Part shown: positions 33,456-42,020 of the stretch, piece after piece | Layout: the number at the start of each line of letters is the position of its first letter | Numbering within the stretch: the stretch's first letter is position 1 | NCBI RefSeq assembly: GCF_015624505.1 | Contig: NZ_CP061379.1 | Span: forward strand, 7,501,001-7,565,000 | Direction: 5' to 3' | Origin: Bradyrhizobium commune | GTDB taxonomy: Bacteria > Pseudomonadota > Alphaproteobacteria > Rhizobiales > Xanthobacteraceae | Length of the DNA stretch: 64,000 nt | The notes under the pieces: generated by a model | The model's database searches: none | Seen by the model: only the letters and a program-made list of their open reading frames with translations | Told to the model about the DNA's origin: nothing | Made by a program: the position numbers and the translations under genes

Positions 33456-33473
33456 TCCCGAATATTTTCGGGA
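33456..33473. promoter_or_regulatory. Inverted repeat in the Rieske oxygenase leader
   Basis: TCCCGAATATTTTCGGGA with perfect 7-bp arms lies 10 bases before the Rieske start at 33446 and partly covers its likely ribosome-binding sequence (GGGAGGATC on the coding strand). It could be a regulator site or an mRNA stem that hides the ribosome-binding site; alternatively it ends the transcript of the TauD-family gene. Confidence 0.45.
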
Positions 33474-33519
33474 AGTTTGGCGCGGCAGCGCAACGACGTC
33501 AACGCAAGAACGGAGGCGC

Positions 33520-34416
33520 CTAGACCGGCCTCTCCCCCTTCACCGTCACGCGCGTCCCTGAACGCGTATGCGGCCAGTAGTCCCACATGGCGCGGTGCTG
33601 GGTGCAGCGGTTGTCCCAGAAGGCGATGGCGTTCTCGGTCCAGCGGAAGCGGCACTGGAACAGCGGGTTTTCGGCGTGCTGGTAGAGATAGGCGAGCATC
33701 GCGTCGCTCTCGTCGCGGGGGATGCCGTTGATGTGGCGGGTGAAGCCGCGGTTGACGTAGAGCGCCTTCTTGCCCGTGACCGGATGCGTCCGCACCACGG
33801 GATGTTCGGCGTTCGGATAGGCCGGACGGTCGGCGACACCGTAATTCGCGTAGAGCCCACGATAGATCGGCTCCCCATCGTGCAGTGCGGTGAGGCCATC
33901 GAGATAGGTTTTCATGCGATCGGACAGCGCGTCATAGGCGGCGTACATGCTGGCGAACAGCGTGTCGCCGCCGCGCGGCGGGCATTGCCTGATGTGGAGG
34001 ATCGAGCCCATCGGCGGCTCCTGATCGCACGACACGTCGGAATGCCAGCCCTCGCCGTTGGCGCGCGGTGAGTTCTTGTCGGCGTAGATCTTCATCAGCG
34101 CCGGGTCTTCGTCCTCGTGCGGCGCGGCAGGATGGAAATGCAGTTCGCCGAACTTGCGGCCGAAGGCGAGATGCTGCTTTGGCGTGATCGTCTGATCGCG
34201 GAAGAAGATGACGAGGTTTTCGGCAAGCGCGCGATGGATCTCGTCCATCTGCCGGTTGGAGCGCGAATCGTCGGAGACGAGTTGGCCGATGTCGACACCG
34301 GTGATTTCCGCGCCGATGATCGGGGTGAGCTTCTCGACAGCGATAGTTTCGTACGGCGCGCCGTCGTCAGCCGTGTGGCGATAGCGCGGGCCCTGCTTGC
34401 CGGCGAGTGAGCTCAT
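33520..34416 (-). CDS. TauD/TfdA family Fe(II)/2-oxoglutarate dioxygenase
   Basis: Oxygenase of 298 aa starting at 34416 (MSSLAGKQGPRYRHTADD), with GGGAG eight bases upstream. The iron-binding facial triad has His125 and Asp127 (GEGWHSDVSCDQEPP) and a distal histidine in CTQHRAMWDYWPHTRSGTR, with the arginine for 2-oxoglutarate. The family features ITGVDIGQLVSDD and IHRALAENLVIFFRDQ are present. Substrates in this family include taurine, chlorophenoxyacetates and alkyl sulfates; no sulfate-starvation genes are adjacent, so the substrate is open. Confidence 0.9.
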   Translation of the reverse strand: MSSLAGKQGPRYRHTADDGAPYETIAVEKLTPIIGAEITGVDIGQLVSDDSRSNRQMDEIHRALAENLVIFFRDQTITPKQHLAFGRKFGELHFHPAAPHEDEDPALMKIYADKNSPRANGEGWHSDVSCDQEPPMGSILHIRQCPPRGGDTLFASMYAAYDALSDRMKTYLDGLTALHDGEPIYRGLYANYGVADRPAYPNAEHPVVRTHPVTGKKALYVNRGFTRHINGIPRDESDAMLAYLYQHAENPLFQCRFRWTENAIAFWDNRCTQHRAMWDYWPHTRSGTRVTVKGERPV

Positions 34417-34452
34417 GGGCGTTGCTCCCAATCATTGTTGATTGGAGCCATC

Positions 34453-34487
34453 GTAGCCCGGATGGAGCGAAGCGCAATCCGGGCTAC
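34453..34487. repeat. GTAGCCCGGAT palindromic repeat
   Basis: Arms GTAGCCCGGAT and ATCCGGGCTAC around GGAGCGAAGCGCA, making a near-perfect hairpin between ispG and the TauD-family gene. This is a well-known type of small intergenic palindrome in alphaproteobacteria; a degraded copy may be at 15840-15873. Confidence 0.8.
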
Positions 34488-34513
34488 ACTCGCGCCACAA
34501 ACAGCGGAGCAAA

Positions 34514-35797
34514 TTACTCCGCCGCCGTCACCGGCACCTTGGCGCCCTGGCCGTAGCGCTGGTCGATATAGTCGATCACCAGCGCCTTGAAGTCGGCGGA
34601 AATGGTCGGGCCGCGCAGCGTACGGAACTTCTTGCCGTCGACGAAGACCGGCGCGGCCGGCGCTTCGCCGGTGCCGGGCAGGGAGATGCCGATATTGGCG
34701 TGCTTGGATTCGCCGGGGCCGTTGACGATGCAGCCCATCACCGCGACGTTGAGCTCCTCGACACCGGGATACTTGCTCTTCCAGTTCGGCATCTCGTCGC
34801 GGATGAAACTCTGGATCGAGCTGGCCAGCTCCTGGAACGTGGTCGAGGTGGTGCGGCCGCAGCCGGGACAGGCCGCGACGAGCGGCACGAAGGTGCGGAA
34901 GCCCATGGTCTGGAGCAGTTCCTGGCCGACCTGCACCTCGCGGGTACGATCACCGCCGGGCTCCGGCGTCAGCGAGATGCGGATGGTGTCGCCGATGCCC
35001 TGCTGAAGCAGGATGCCAAGCGCAGCCGATGAGGCGACGATGCCCTTGGTGCCCATGCCGGCTTCGGTGAGGCCGAGATGGATGGCGTAATCGGAACGCG
35101 ATGCGAGATCCTGATAGACCGCGATCAGATCTTGCACCGCCGAGACCTTGGCAGAGAGGATGATGCGATCCTTGGGCATGCCAAGCTCTTCGGCGCGCGC
35201 GGCCGAGAGCAGTGCCGACTGCACCATGGCCTCGCGCGTCACCGCGCGCACGTCGCGCGGATCGGCCGACGCCGCGTTCTCGTCCATCAGCTTGGTCAAC
35301 AGCTCCTGGTCGAGCGAGCCCCAATTGGCGCCGATGCGGACCGGCTTGTTGTTCTTGTTGGCGATCTCGATGATGTCGCCGAACTGGGTGTCGCGCTTGT
35401 CCTTGAAGCCGACATTGCCAGGATTGATGCGGTACTTGGCGAGCGCCTCGGCGCAGGCCGGATAGGCCGCAAGCAGCTTGTGGCCGATATAGTGGAAGTC
35501 GCCGATCAAGGGCGTGGTGATGCCGCGCTTGGCGAGGCCGTCGCGGATATGCGGGACGGCGGCGGCGGCCTCCTCGCGGTCCACGGTGATGCGGACCATT
35601 TCGGAGCCGGCGCGCGCGAGCGCTGCGACCTGAGCGATGGTGCCGTCGATATCGGCGGTGTCGGTGTTGGTCATCGACTGCACGACGATCGGCGCGCCGC
35701 CGCCGACGGCAACGTTGCCCACCTTCACTTGGGTGGTCTTGTGCCGGGGCGCGGGGCCCGCGATGTCTGAATCGAGAGGGTTTTCGAGCTTGTTCAT
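34514..35797 (-). CDS. ispG: 4-hydroxy-3-methylbut-2-en-1-yl diphosphate synthase
   Basis: Penultimate-step enzyme of the MEP isoprenoid pathway (IspG/GcpE), reducing methylerythritol cyclodiphosphate with a [4Fe-4S] cluster. The protein is 427 aa from [11 protein letters not shown] at 35797. The cluster cysteines are seen in [12 protein letters not shown] and [13 protein letters not shown]. The TIM-barrel end has [17 protein letters not shown] and [14 protein letters not shown]. It lies 12 bases after the DMT transporter gene, so it is probably co-transcribed with the zur-DMT pair. Its product leads to the prenyl synthase encoded at 23176-24099. Confidence 0.96.
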   Translation of the reverse strand: MNKLENPLDSDIAGPAPRHKTTQVKVGNVAVGGGAPIVVQSMTNTDTADIDGTIAQVAALARAGSEMVRITVDREEAAAAVPHIRDGLAKRGITTPLIGDFHYIGHKLLAAYPACAEALAKYRINPGNVGFKDKRDTQFGDIIEIANKNNKPVRIGANWGSLDQELLTKLMDENAASADPRDVRAVTREAMVQSALLSAARAEELGMPKDRIILSAKVSAVQDLIAVYQDLASRSDYAIHLGLTEAGMGTKGIVASSAALGILLQQGIGDTIRISLTPEPGGDRTREVQVGQELLQTMGFRTFVPLVAACPGCGRTTSTTFQELASSIQSFIRDEMPNWKSKYPGVEELNVAVMGCIVNGPGESKHANIGISLPGTGEAPAAPVFVDGKKFRTLRGPTISADFKALVIDYIDQRYGQGAKVPVTAAE

Positions 35798-35809
35798 GGG
35801 GTCCAAATA

Positions 35810-36763
35810 TCAGGTTTTGGTGACGTTCAGCAATGCATCGCTGGGCGCCGCAGCGGTTTGGCCGGGACGGTTAACCAGAAAAAGCCCAGCAATTACAAGG
35901 AGGGCGGCCGCCCCGAAAGTCAGGCTCAAGGTGTCGTGCATGATGAAATAGCTACCCACCACGCCAAACAAAGGGGTGATGAAGGTGAAAGCCGACAATT
36001 TGCTGGCCGAATAGGCCTTCACCAGCGCGAACCAAAGCGTGAACGTGGTTCCAACCACCCAGATCGCCTGGAAGGCCACCAATCCGATGGACTGCGGCGA
36101 CGGCGTGTGGGGGATGGTCTCGCCGAACAGCCAGGCGGCGAACCCCAGGATCGGGATCGAGGTCGCGACCTGATAGCCCAGCGCCTTCTCGGGCGCGACG
36201 AAGCGCAGCCGACTGCTCTTGGCGACAAGCGTGGTGGCCGCCCACAGCGCGGCACCGCCGACGATCATGAGGTCGCCGAGCAGCACCTTGGCATCGACAT
36301 CCGGCTGCGGCACCCCGATCGCGAGGGCGACGCCGGCAAAGCTCACGGCCAAACCCAGCCATTGCGTGCCACTCAGCCGCTCGCCAAGCACCTGGTAGGC
36401 GCCGAGCGCGACGAAGAACGGCGCGGTATAGAGGAACACCACGGCACGGGACGCCGGCGTGAAGCGCAGGCCCTGATAGATCAGCACGAACTCGATGCCG
36501 AACATCAGGCCAGCGATGAGACCGGCCTTCCAGGTGCCGTCACGTTCGAAGAATCTGACGCCGCGTAAAGTGCCGATGATGAAAATCACCGGCAGCGCGC
36601 CGATCGAGCGGATCGTCGCCTGGACCATTGGCGGAATTTCCGGCAGCACCAGCTTCACCGCGATCTGGTTGAAGGCCCAGGTCAGGCACAGCATGAGCAT
36701 CAGGGCGATGGCACCGGCGCTGAGGGGACGCGCGGCGGACGGTATGGCTTGAGGTGAGGACAT
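35810..36763 (-). CDS. DMT family (EamA) transporter
   Basis: Ten-helix inner-membrane exporter of the drug/metabolite transporter family, 317 aa. Two EamA repeats are visible: the first begins ALMLMLCLTWAFNQIAVKL and has RSIGALPVIFIIGTLRG and YTAPFFVALGAYQVLGERL; the second begins LLGDLMIVGGAALWAATTLV and ends with FTFITPLFGVVGSYFI. Substrate is unknown. It sits between zur (35 bases upstream) and ispG (12 bases downstream) in the same direction. Confidence 0.9.
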   Translation of the reverse strand: MSSPQAIPSAARPLSAGAIALMLMLCLTWAFNQIAVKLVLPEIPPMVQATIRSIGALPVIFIIGTLRGVRFFERDGTWKAGLIAGLMFGIEFVLIYQGLRFTPASRAVVFLYTAPFFVALGAYQVLGERLSGTQWLGLAVSFAGVALAIGVPQPDVDAKVLLGDLMIVGGAALWAATTLVAKSSRLRFVAPEKALGYQVATSIPILGFAAWLFGETIPHTPSPQSIGLVAFQAIWVVGTTFTLWFALVKAYSASKLSAFTFITPLFGVVGSYFIMHDTLSLTFGAAALLVIAGLFLVNRPGQTAAAPSDALLNVTKT

Positions 36764-36798
36764 GTCTTCCCGAAATCCGGCTTTCCGCCGTTGTTGCT

Positions 36799-37293
36799 CT
36801 AACAGGCTTTCTGACAGTGGGTGCAGACGCCCGTGATCTCGACCACGGACAGTTTTGGCGCAAAGCCTGAGGCTCGCGCGGCGGCATTGAGGTCCTTGGC
36901 GAAGGACGCCGACGGGATCTCGCCGACCAGGCCGCAGCGTTCGCAGATCAGGAACGCGACCGCCGAGGTCGCATCATGGTCGTGGGCGGCGCAGGCAAGA
37001 TAGGCGTTGCGGCTTTCGATGCGGTGCACGAGGCCGTTGGCCATCAAAAAATCGAGAGCACGGTAGACCGTGATCGGCGCGGGCCGCGGCATCGATTTTG
37101 CCAATTCGTCGATCACCTCATAGGCGCCGAGCGGACGGTGGCTGGAGAGCAGCGCGCCCAGCACCTGGCGCCGTATCGGCGTGAATTTCTGCGTGCGAGC
37201 CTCGCAAACCGCTTCCGCATGCGCCAGCGCGTCCGCAGTGCAGCGGCCGTGATCGTGGTCGGGCGCGGGAAATGCCGGCTTTGCGAGGGTCAT
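36799..37293 (-). CDS. zur: Zinc uptake regulator (Fur family)
   Basis: Metal-dependent repressor of 164 aa. The winged helix is at FTPIRRQVLGALLSSHRPLG and ITVYRALDFLMANGLVHRI. The zinc site cysteines form two CxxC pairs (ICERCGLVGE and GVCTHCQKAC), and the dimer/sensor site has CAAHDHDATSAVAF. The spaced His-rich start (DHDHGRC) fits Zur rather than Fur. It is divergent from the MarR-type gene with 157 bases between starts, and probably the first gene of a zur-DMT-ispG operon. Confidence 0.9.
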   Translation of the reverse strand: MTLAKPAFPAPDHDHGRCTADALAHAEAVCEARTQKFTPIRRQVLGALLSSHRPLGAYEVIDELAKSMPRPAPITVYRALDFLMANGLVHRIESRNAYLACAAHDHDATSAVAFLICERCGLVGEIPSASFAKDLNAAARASGFAPKLSVVEITGVCTHCQKAC

Positions 37294-37406
37294 GGGATCG
37301 GCGTTCTAGCATTTCAACGGTGGAACCCAAAGCACGACCGGGGACGCGGCGGTCAGCCATGCTTTTGCTGCGGGACAGCGTCCCGTTAACCCGCCATGAA
37401 ATAATC

Positions 37407-37420
37407 ATAAGCTTGCTTAT
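37407..37420. promoter_or_regulatory. MarR-type operator: ATAAGC-TT-GCTTAT
   Basis: Perfect 6-bp inverted repeat with a 2-base spacer, 30 bases before the marR start, followed by two further AAGCTTAT half-sites at 37429-37436 and 37446-37452, the second spanning the start codon. The region is unusually A+T rich for this genome. This arrangement suggests autoregulation of the MarR-efflux operon. Confidence 0.6.
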
Positions 37421-37450
37421 TATATGCCAAGCTTATTGGAGACAAAGCTT

Positions 37451-37933
37451 ATGACTCGCGGGTCGGTCGACCAGAACTTCCTGTTCACGCTCGGTGAGCT
37501 CTATCGCCTGCTGCGCGTCTATGCCGACAAGGAAGCCTCACGCTTCGGCATCACCCGCGCGCAATGGGCGGTGCTGTCCAAGGTCGAGCGCAGCGAGGGC
37601 ATGAAACAGTCGGAACTCGCCGAGCTCCTCGAGATGCAGCCGATCACGCTGACGCGCCTGATCGACAAGCTCTGCGACAATGACTGGATCGAGCGCCGCA
37701 GCGATGCCTCGGACCGCCGCGTCAACCGCCTCTATCTCAAGAAGTCCGGCCGTGCGCTGCTCGGGAAGATGAGCGGCCTGAAGTCGGAACTCACGGCGAA
37801 CGCACTCGACGGCATCAGCCCGGCGGACGCTCACCGTCTCCTCACCCAACTCGAATCAATCAAAGAAAACGTGCGTAACGCGATCCAGACGTCCGGAGCG
37901 GAGCAAGCGCGTAAGGAGCAGCGCTATGGCTGA
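37451..37933 (+). CDS. MarR family regulator of the efflux operon
   Basis: Winged-helix repressor of 160 aa; the ATG 37451 has GGAGA nine bases upstream and is preferred over an in-frame ATG at 37424. The DNA-binding region is MKQSELAELLEMQPITLTRLIDKL, with the wing RRSDASDRRVNRLYLKKSG. Its last 8 bases overlap the emrA-like gene. It most likely represses the following pump genes and itself through the AAGCTTAT sites, until an aromatic or phenolic ligand is bound. Confidence 0.9.
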   Translation: MTRGSVDQNFLFTLGELYRLLRVYADKEASRFGITRAQWAVLSKVERSEGMKQSELAELLEMQPITLTRLIDKLCDNDWIERRSDASDRRVNRLYLKKSGRALLGKMSGLKSELTANALDGISPADAHRLLTQLESIKENVRNAIQTSGAEQARKEQRYG

Positions 37934-39089
37934 TCAGGTTCTCAAGTTCCAGCCCGAACAGAAGATCGACAGCGGCAAGCCGACCAAGAAGGCCGGCACC
38001 GACCCGCGCCGGCGCTTCGTTGCCGGCTTGCGCCGCTATCGCCGCTTCCTGCTGATGGTCGTGCTGCCAATCGTCGTCGCCGTGGTCGGGCTCACCTTCT
38101 ATCTCAATGGCGGCCGCTATGTCGGCACCGACGACGCCTATGTCGGCGCCCAGAAAGTGCTGGTGACGCCCGACATCTCCGGCAAGATCGAGAAGGTCGT
38201 CGTCAAGGAGGGCCAGTTCGTCAAGCAGGGTGACGAGCTATTCGAGATCGACCCCGTGCCGTTCCGCCTCGCGGTCGACGAGGCCAAGGCGCAGGTCATG
38301 CAGGCGCAGTCCACCTATGACAATCTCCGCGCCAACATCAAGATCTACGGCGACATGCTCAACCTCGCCCAGCAGGGCGTCGACCTGAAGCAGCGTGACG
38401 TCGAGCGCAAGCAGGCGCTGGTGAAGAACAGCTACGGCTCGCAGCTCGATCTCGACAACGCCTCGAACGCGCTCGTCACCTCCGGCTCGATCGCGCAATA
38501 CGTCAAGCAGCAGATCTCGACCGCCAAGACGCAGCTGCTCGGCGACACCGATCTGCCGCTCGATAAGTTCCCACCCTACGCCCAGGCCAAGTCCAAGCTC
38601 GACAATGCCGAGCGCAACCTCGATCACGCCGTGGTGCGCGCCCCGATGAGCGGCGTCGCGACCCAGGTCGAGCAGATCCAGCTCGGCCGCTACGTCGCCG
38701 CGGGCACGGCGGTGTTCTCCATCATCGACGTCGCCCATCCCTGGGTCGATGCCAACCCGAAGGAGAGCGACCTCACCTATGTCACCGAGGGCCAGCCGGT
38801 CACGCTCGAGGTCGACGCGTTCCCGAACCATATCTTCAAGGGCAAGATCGGTTCGCTCTCGCCCGGCACCGGCGCGCAATTCGCGATCCTGCCGCCGCAG
38901 AACGCCACCGGCAATTTCGTCAAGGTGGTGCAGCGCGTGCCGATCCGGATCTATTTCGACGAGACCGACAAATACGTGAAGAAGCTGAAGGCCGGCATGA
39001 GCGTCTATGCCACCATCGACACCGGCCATCAGCGTTCGCTCGCCGGCCTGCTCGGCCTGTCGGCGACCGCGAGCCAAGATAAAGACTGA
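37926..39089 (+). CDS. HlyD/EmrA family membrane fusion protein
   Basis: Periplasmic adaptor of a tripartite efflux pump, 387 aa. One N-terminal membrane helix (FLLMVVLPIVVAVVGLTFYL) is followed by the lipoyl half-motif GTDDAYVGAQKVLVTPDISG, a long coiled-coil hairpin (about 115-215) and the second lipoyl half with APMSGVATQVEQIQLGRYV. Beta-barrel sequences follow (VDANPKESDLTYV). It overlaps the MarR gene by 8 bases and lies 16 bases before the EmrB-like transporter. Confidence 0.92.
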   Translation: MADQVLKFQPEQKIDSGKPTKKAGTDPRRRFVAGLRRYRRFLLMVVLPIVVAVVGLTFYLNGGRYVGTDDAYVGAQKVLVTPDISGKIEKVVVKEGQFVKQGDELFEIDPVPFRLAVDEAKAQVMQAQSTYDNLRANIKIYGDMLNLAQQGVDLKQRDVERKQALVKNSYGSQLDLDNASNALVTSGSIAQYVKQQISTAKTQLLGDTDLPLDKFPPYAQAKSKLDNAERNLDHAVVRAPMSGVATQVEQIQLGRYVAAGTAVFSIIDVAHPWVDANPKESDLTYVTEGQPVTLEVDAFPNHIFKGKIGSLSPGTGAQFAILPPQNATGNFVKVVQRVPIRIYFDETDKYVKKLKAGMSVYATIDTGHQRSLAGLLGLSATASQDKD

Positions 39090-39105
39090 GACGAGGACTG
39101 ATCCG

Positions 39106-40662
39106 ATGTCGGGCCCCAATGCCCACCTGATGGTCCCCGGCCTGCGCCGGAACATGGTGACGATCTGCGCCATGACCGCGACCATCATGCAGGCGCTGGA
39201 CACCACCATCGCCAACGTCGCGCTGCCCTACATGCAGGGCACGCTGTCGGCGTCGCAGGACCAGATCAACTGGGTCTTGACCTCTTACATCGTCGCCGCC
39301 GCGATCATGACGGCGCCCGTGGGCTGGATCGCCAACCGTTTTGGTCGCAAGCGCATCTTCATCATCTGCTCGGCCGGCTTCACCATCGCCTCCGTGCTGT
39401 GCGGCCTCGCGCAGGACATCAACCAGATGGTGCTGTTCCGCCTGCTGCAAGGCGTGTTCGGCGCTGCGCTGGTGCCGCTCTCGCAAGCCGTCATGCTCGA
39501 CTATTACACGCTCCAGGAACGCGCCACCGCGATGTCGATCTGGGGCATGGGCGTGATGATGGGCCCGATCATGGGTCCGTCGCTGGGCGCCTGGCTGACC
39601 GAGACCTATTCCTGGCACTGGGTGTTCTTCGTCAACCTGCCATTCGGCGCCATCACCGTGCTCGGGCTCGCCATCTTCATGGACGAGACGGACAAGAATC
39701 TCAGCCTGAAATTCGACTGGTTCGGCTTTGCCGCGCTCGCGGTCGGGATCGGCGCGCTCCAGCTGGCGCTCGACCGCGGCGAGCAGCTTGACTGGTTCGA
39801 ATCGGCCGAGATCGTGACCGAATTCGTCATCTCCGGCATCGCGTTCTATTATTTCTTCGCCCACTCCTTCACGACATCGCGGCCGTTCATCCAGTTCGCG
39901 TTGTTTCGGGATCGCAACTTCGTCACCGGCTGCGTCTTCATGACGGTGATGGGCCTCGTGCTGTACTCGACCATGGCGCTGGCCTCGCCCTACCTGCAAA
40001 ACGTGATCGGCTACCCCATCATGACCGCCGGCGGTCTCTTGGCGAGCCGCGGCTTCGGCACTTTCTTCGCCATGATGATGGTCGGCCGCATCATGCGCTA
40101 CATCGAAGCGCGCACGCTGATCATCTGCGGCCTGACGCTGACCGCGGCCTCGCTTTTCCAGATGACCGGCTGGACCGACCAGACCCAGGCGCCGGAGATC
40201 GTCATCGTCAGCGTAATCCAGGGCTTTGGCTTCGGCCTCGTCTTCGTGCCGCTGTCGACGGTCGCATTCCTGACGCTGCCGAATAATCTGCGCACCGACG
40301 GCACCTCGATGCTGACGCTCCTGCGCAACGTCGCAAGCTCGGCCGGCATCTCCATCGTGATCGCGCAGCTGACGCAGGGCACGCGCAAGACCTACGCAAT
40401 CCTGTCCGAATACATCAACCCGTTCAACCACGCGCTCCAGATGCCGGACGTGCGCGGAATGATCAACCTGTCCACCGACGCCGGCCGCGCCATGGCCGAC
40501 CGGATGGTCGGCGTGCAGGCGCAGATCATCGCGTTCGCGCACGACTACATGTTGGTAATGATCTTCATCGTCTGCACCATCCCGCTGGCGCTGATGATCG
40601 GCTCGACCAAAGCCGCGCTGCGCAAGCAGGCTGCGGGGCCGGAACACGCGGTGATGGAGTAG
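39106..40662 (+). CDS. EmrB/DHA2 family multidrug MFS transporter
   Basis: Fourteen-helix drug:proton antiporter of 518 aa from the ATG at 39106 (MSGPNAHLMVPGLRRN). Signature motifs of DHA2 transporters are visible: LDTTIANVALPYMQGTLSAS, then TAPVGWIANRFGRKRIFI and PIMGPSLGAWLTETYSWHWV. It functions with the EmrA-like adaptor next door and an outer-membrane protein encoded elsewhere. The substrate is probably a hydrophobic antimicrobial or plant phenolic; this is inference from family. Confidence 0.94.
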   Translation: MSGPNAHLMVPGLRRNMVTICAMTATIMQALDTTIANVALPYMQGTLSASQDQINWVLTSYIVAAAIMTAPVGWIANRFGRKRIFIICSAGFTIASVLCGLAQDINQMVLFRLLQGVFGAALVPLSQAVMLDYYTLQERATAMSIWGMGVMMGPIMGPSLGAWLTETYSWHWVFFVNLPFGAITVLGLAIFMDETDKNLSLKFDWFGFAALAVGIGALQLALDRGEQLDWFESAEIVTEFVISGIAFYYFFAHSFTTSRPFIQFALFRDRNFVTGCVFMTVMGLVLYSTMALASPYLQNVIGYPIMTAGGLLASRGFGTFFAMMMVGRIMRYIEARTLIICGLTLTAASLFQMTGWTDQTQAPEIVIVSVIQGFGFGLVFVPLSTVAFLTLPNNLRTDGTSMLTLLRNVASSAGISIVIAQLTQGTRKTYAILSEYINPFNHALQMPDVRGMINLSTDAGRAMADRMVGVQAQIIAFAHDYMLVMIFIVCTIPLALMIGSTKAALRKQAAGPEHAVME

Positions 40663-40688
40663 AACGCGGTTGAGCCGCAATCTCCACT

Positions 40689-40820
40689 GTCGTCCCGGAC
40701 AAGCGAAGCGCAGATCCGGGACCCATAACCACAGGGAGAGGTTTGGCGAAGACTCGGAGCTGCCGGCTCGCGCGACAACTACTCCCCGGGGTTATGGGTC
40801 CCGGCCTTCGCCGGGACGAC
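40689..40820. repeat. 132-base palindromic repeat between convergent genes
   Basis: The outer arms are GTCGTCCCGG and CCGGGACGAC, with inner arms GGGACCCATAACC and GGTTATGGGTCCC, so the whole element can fold into one long hairpin with a loop of about 50 bases. It lies between the EmrB-like gene (plus) and the phosphotransferase (minus). The outer arm core matches the hairpins at 12017-12048 and 24952-24979. Confidence 0.85.
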
Positions 40821-40862
40821 ACTGAGAATGTGGGACGGTCGTCGCGCCTCATTCCCGCTGCG

Positions 40863-41954
40863 TCACCCCAACAACTCCTCGCAGCCCAAATCCTCGACCG
40901 CCATCATCACGCGCTCCAGATTATTCCACCAGATCAGCGGCGGGATGTTGATGCTCCATTGCCAGACCGGCTTGGTGATGTGCCAGAGCACCGACCAGCG
41001 ATAATCCCGATCGAGTGCACCGCGGGTATAGTCGGTGATGCCGCTTTCGATCAGCGTGTCATGGTAGAGATTGAGCAGCAGGCGTTCGAATGCCTGCCTC
41101 CTCTCCGGGTACCAATGCATCGCCATCATGTAGGCGAGGTCGCCGGTCGGCACATTGATGCCCCACAGGTCGAAATCGAAGATGCGCACAGTATCGGCGA
41201 CGCCGGCGCGCGGCAGCAGAAAGTTCCAGGTATGGGCATCGCCATGGGCGATGCTGAGATGACGGCGCGAATGATAGCGCTCGGACAGCCGGGCCGACTG
41301 ATCGATGAGGCGGCGATAGAGGATGCGGCGCTCCTCGCTGAGGCGGTCGCCGAGCAGATCGGCGAAGCGATCGTAATGGCCGGCGAAGGTCTCCATGCGT
41401 TGCGCGCTGTCTTCGGTGCTCGCCCAGGTGCCGACGGTGTCGCCAAGATCGGGATGGTCCCACCAGGCCGCGTGCCAGCGCGCGAGCGTCGTGACAATCG
41501 CGATCATTTGCTCACGCGACGGCGGCAGCGGCCATTGCGTCGCGATCTCATGGCTGTCGGTGAGATCCTCGAGCAGCAAATGCCAGGTGAGGTTCCCCTC
41601 ATCGAAATGTCCGTCGAAGCACCGCGGCACGAGCTGAGGCGGCATCTTTGGGGCCAGTTTCGTGTAGTAAGTCACCTCATGGCGGCCGCCATTGGCCAGC
41701 GTCTTGGCAAAATCGGCGTGCGGTGTCTTGAGGATCAGCGATTGCGGCGCGCCGGTGGATTCGCCGACATAGCGCAGGCCGAGCCGGGTGATGTGCGACA
41801 CCACGGTGTCACGCTCATGCAGCACCTTCACCTCGCGAACGGCGCCCGCGTCCAGCGCGCCGGCCTTGCGTAGCGCCGCCGTCAATCGGGCGGGCTCAGT
41901 GACCGCAGGCAGTTGTGGAGGTGTCATGCAGAGCGCCCCGGGTGCCGCAGCCAT
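40863..41954 (-). CDS. Phosphotransferase (aminoglycoside-phosphotransferase/EcK-like fold)
   Basis: Kinase-fold protein of up to 363 aa; ATGs at 41954 and 41927 are both possible starts. The Brenner motif is complete (SIAHGDAHTWNFLLPR), with the metal-binding DFDLWGIN and a following DLAYMMAMHWYPERR typical of the ecdysteroid-kinase-like family. An ATP-site lysine lies in SLILKTPHADF and a glutamate in LLLEDLTD. The substrate is unknown; small hydroxylated compounds are likely. It sits downstream of pcaG, 66 bases away, in the same direction, so it may be carried on the pca transcript. Confidence 0.82.
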   Translation of the reverse strand: MAAAPGALCMTPPQLPAVTEPARLTAALRKAGALDAGAVREVKVLHERDTVVSHITRLGLRYVGESTGAPQSLILKTPHADFAKTLANGGRHEVTYYTKLAPKMPPQLVPRCFDGHFDEGNLTWHLLLEDLTDSHEIATQWPLPPSREQMIAIVTTLARWHAAWWDHPDLGDTVGTWASTEDSAQRMETFAGHYDRFADLLGDRLSEERRILYRRLIDQSARLSERYHSRRHLSIAHGDAHTWNFLLPRAGVADTVRIFDFDLWGINVPTGDLAYMMAMHWYPERRQAFERLLLNLYHDTLIESGITDYTRGALDRDYRWSVLWHITKPVWQWSINIPPLIWWNNLERVMMAVEDLGCEELLG

Positions 41955-42020
41955 ACTGCATGATCACACCAGGAAGCGCCAGCCGCACGGAAGCCGCCTA
42001 CACAGGAAGGCGGCCAGACG

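Noticed and set aside
38920..40680. A 586-residue minus-strand frame opposite the EmrB-like gene
   Set aside because: It is antisense to an unambiguous 14-helix transporter and has a His/Asp-rich low-complexity product.
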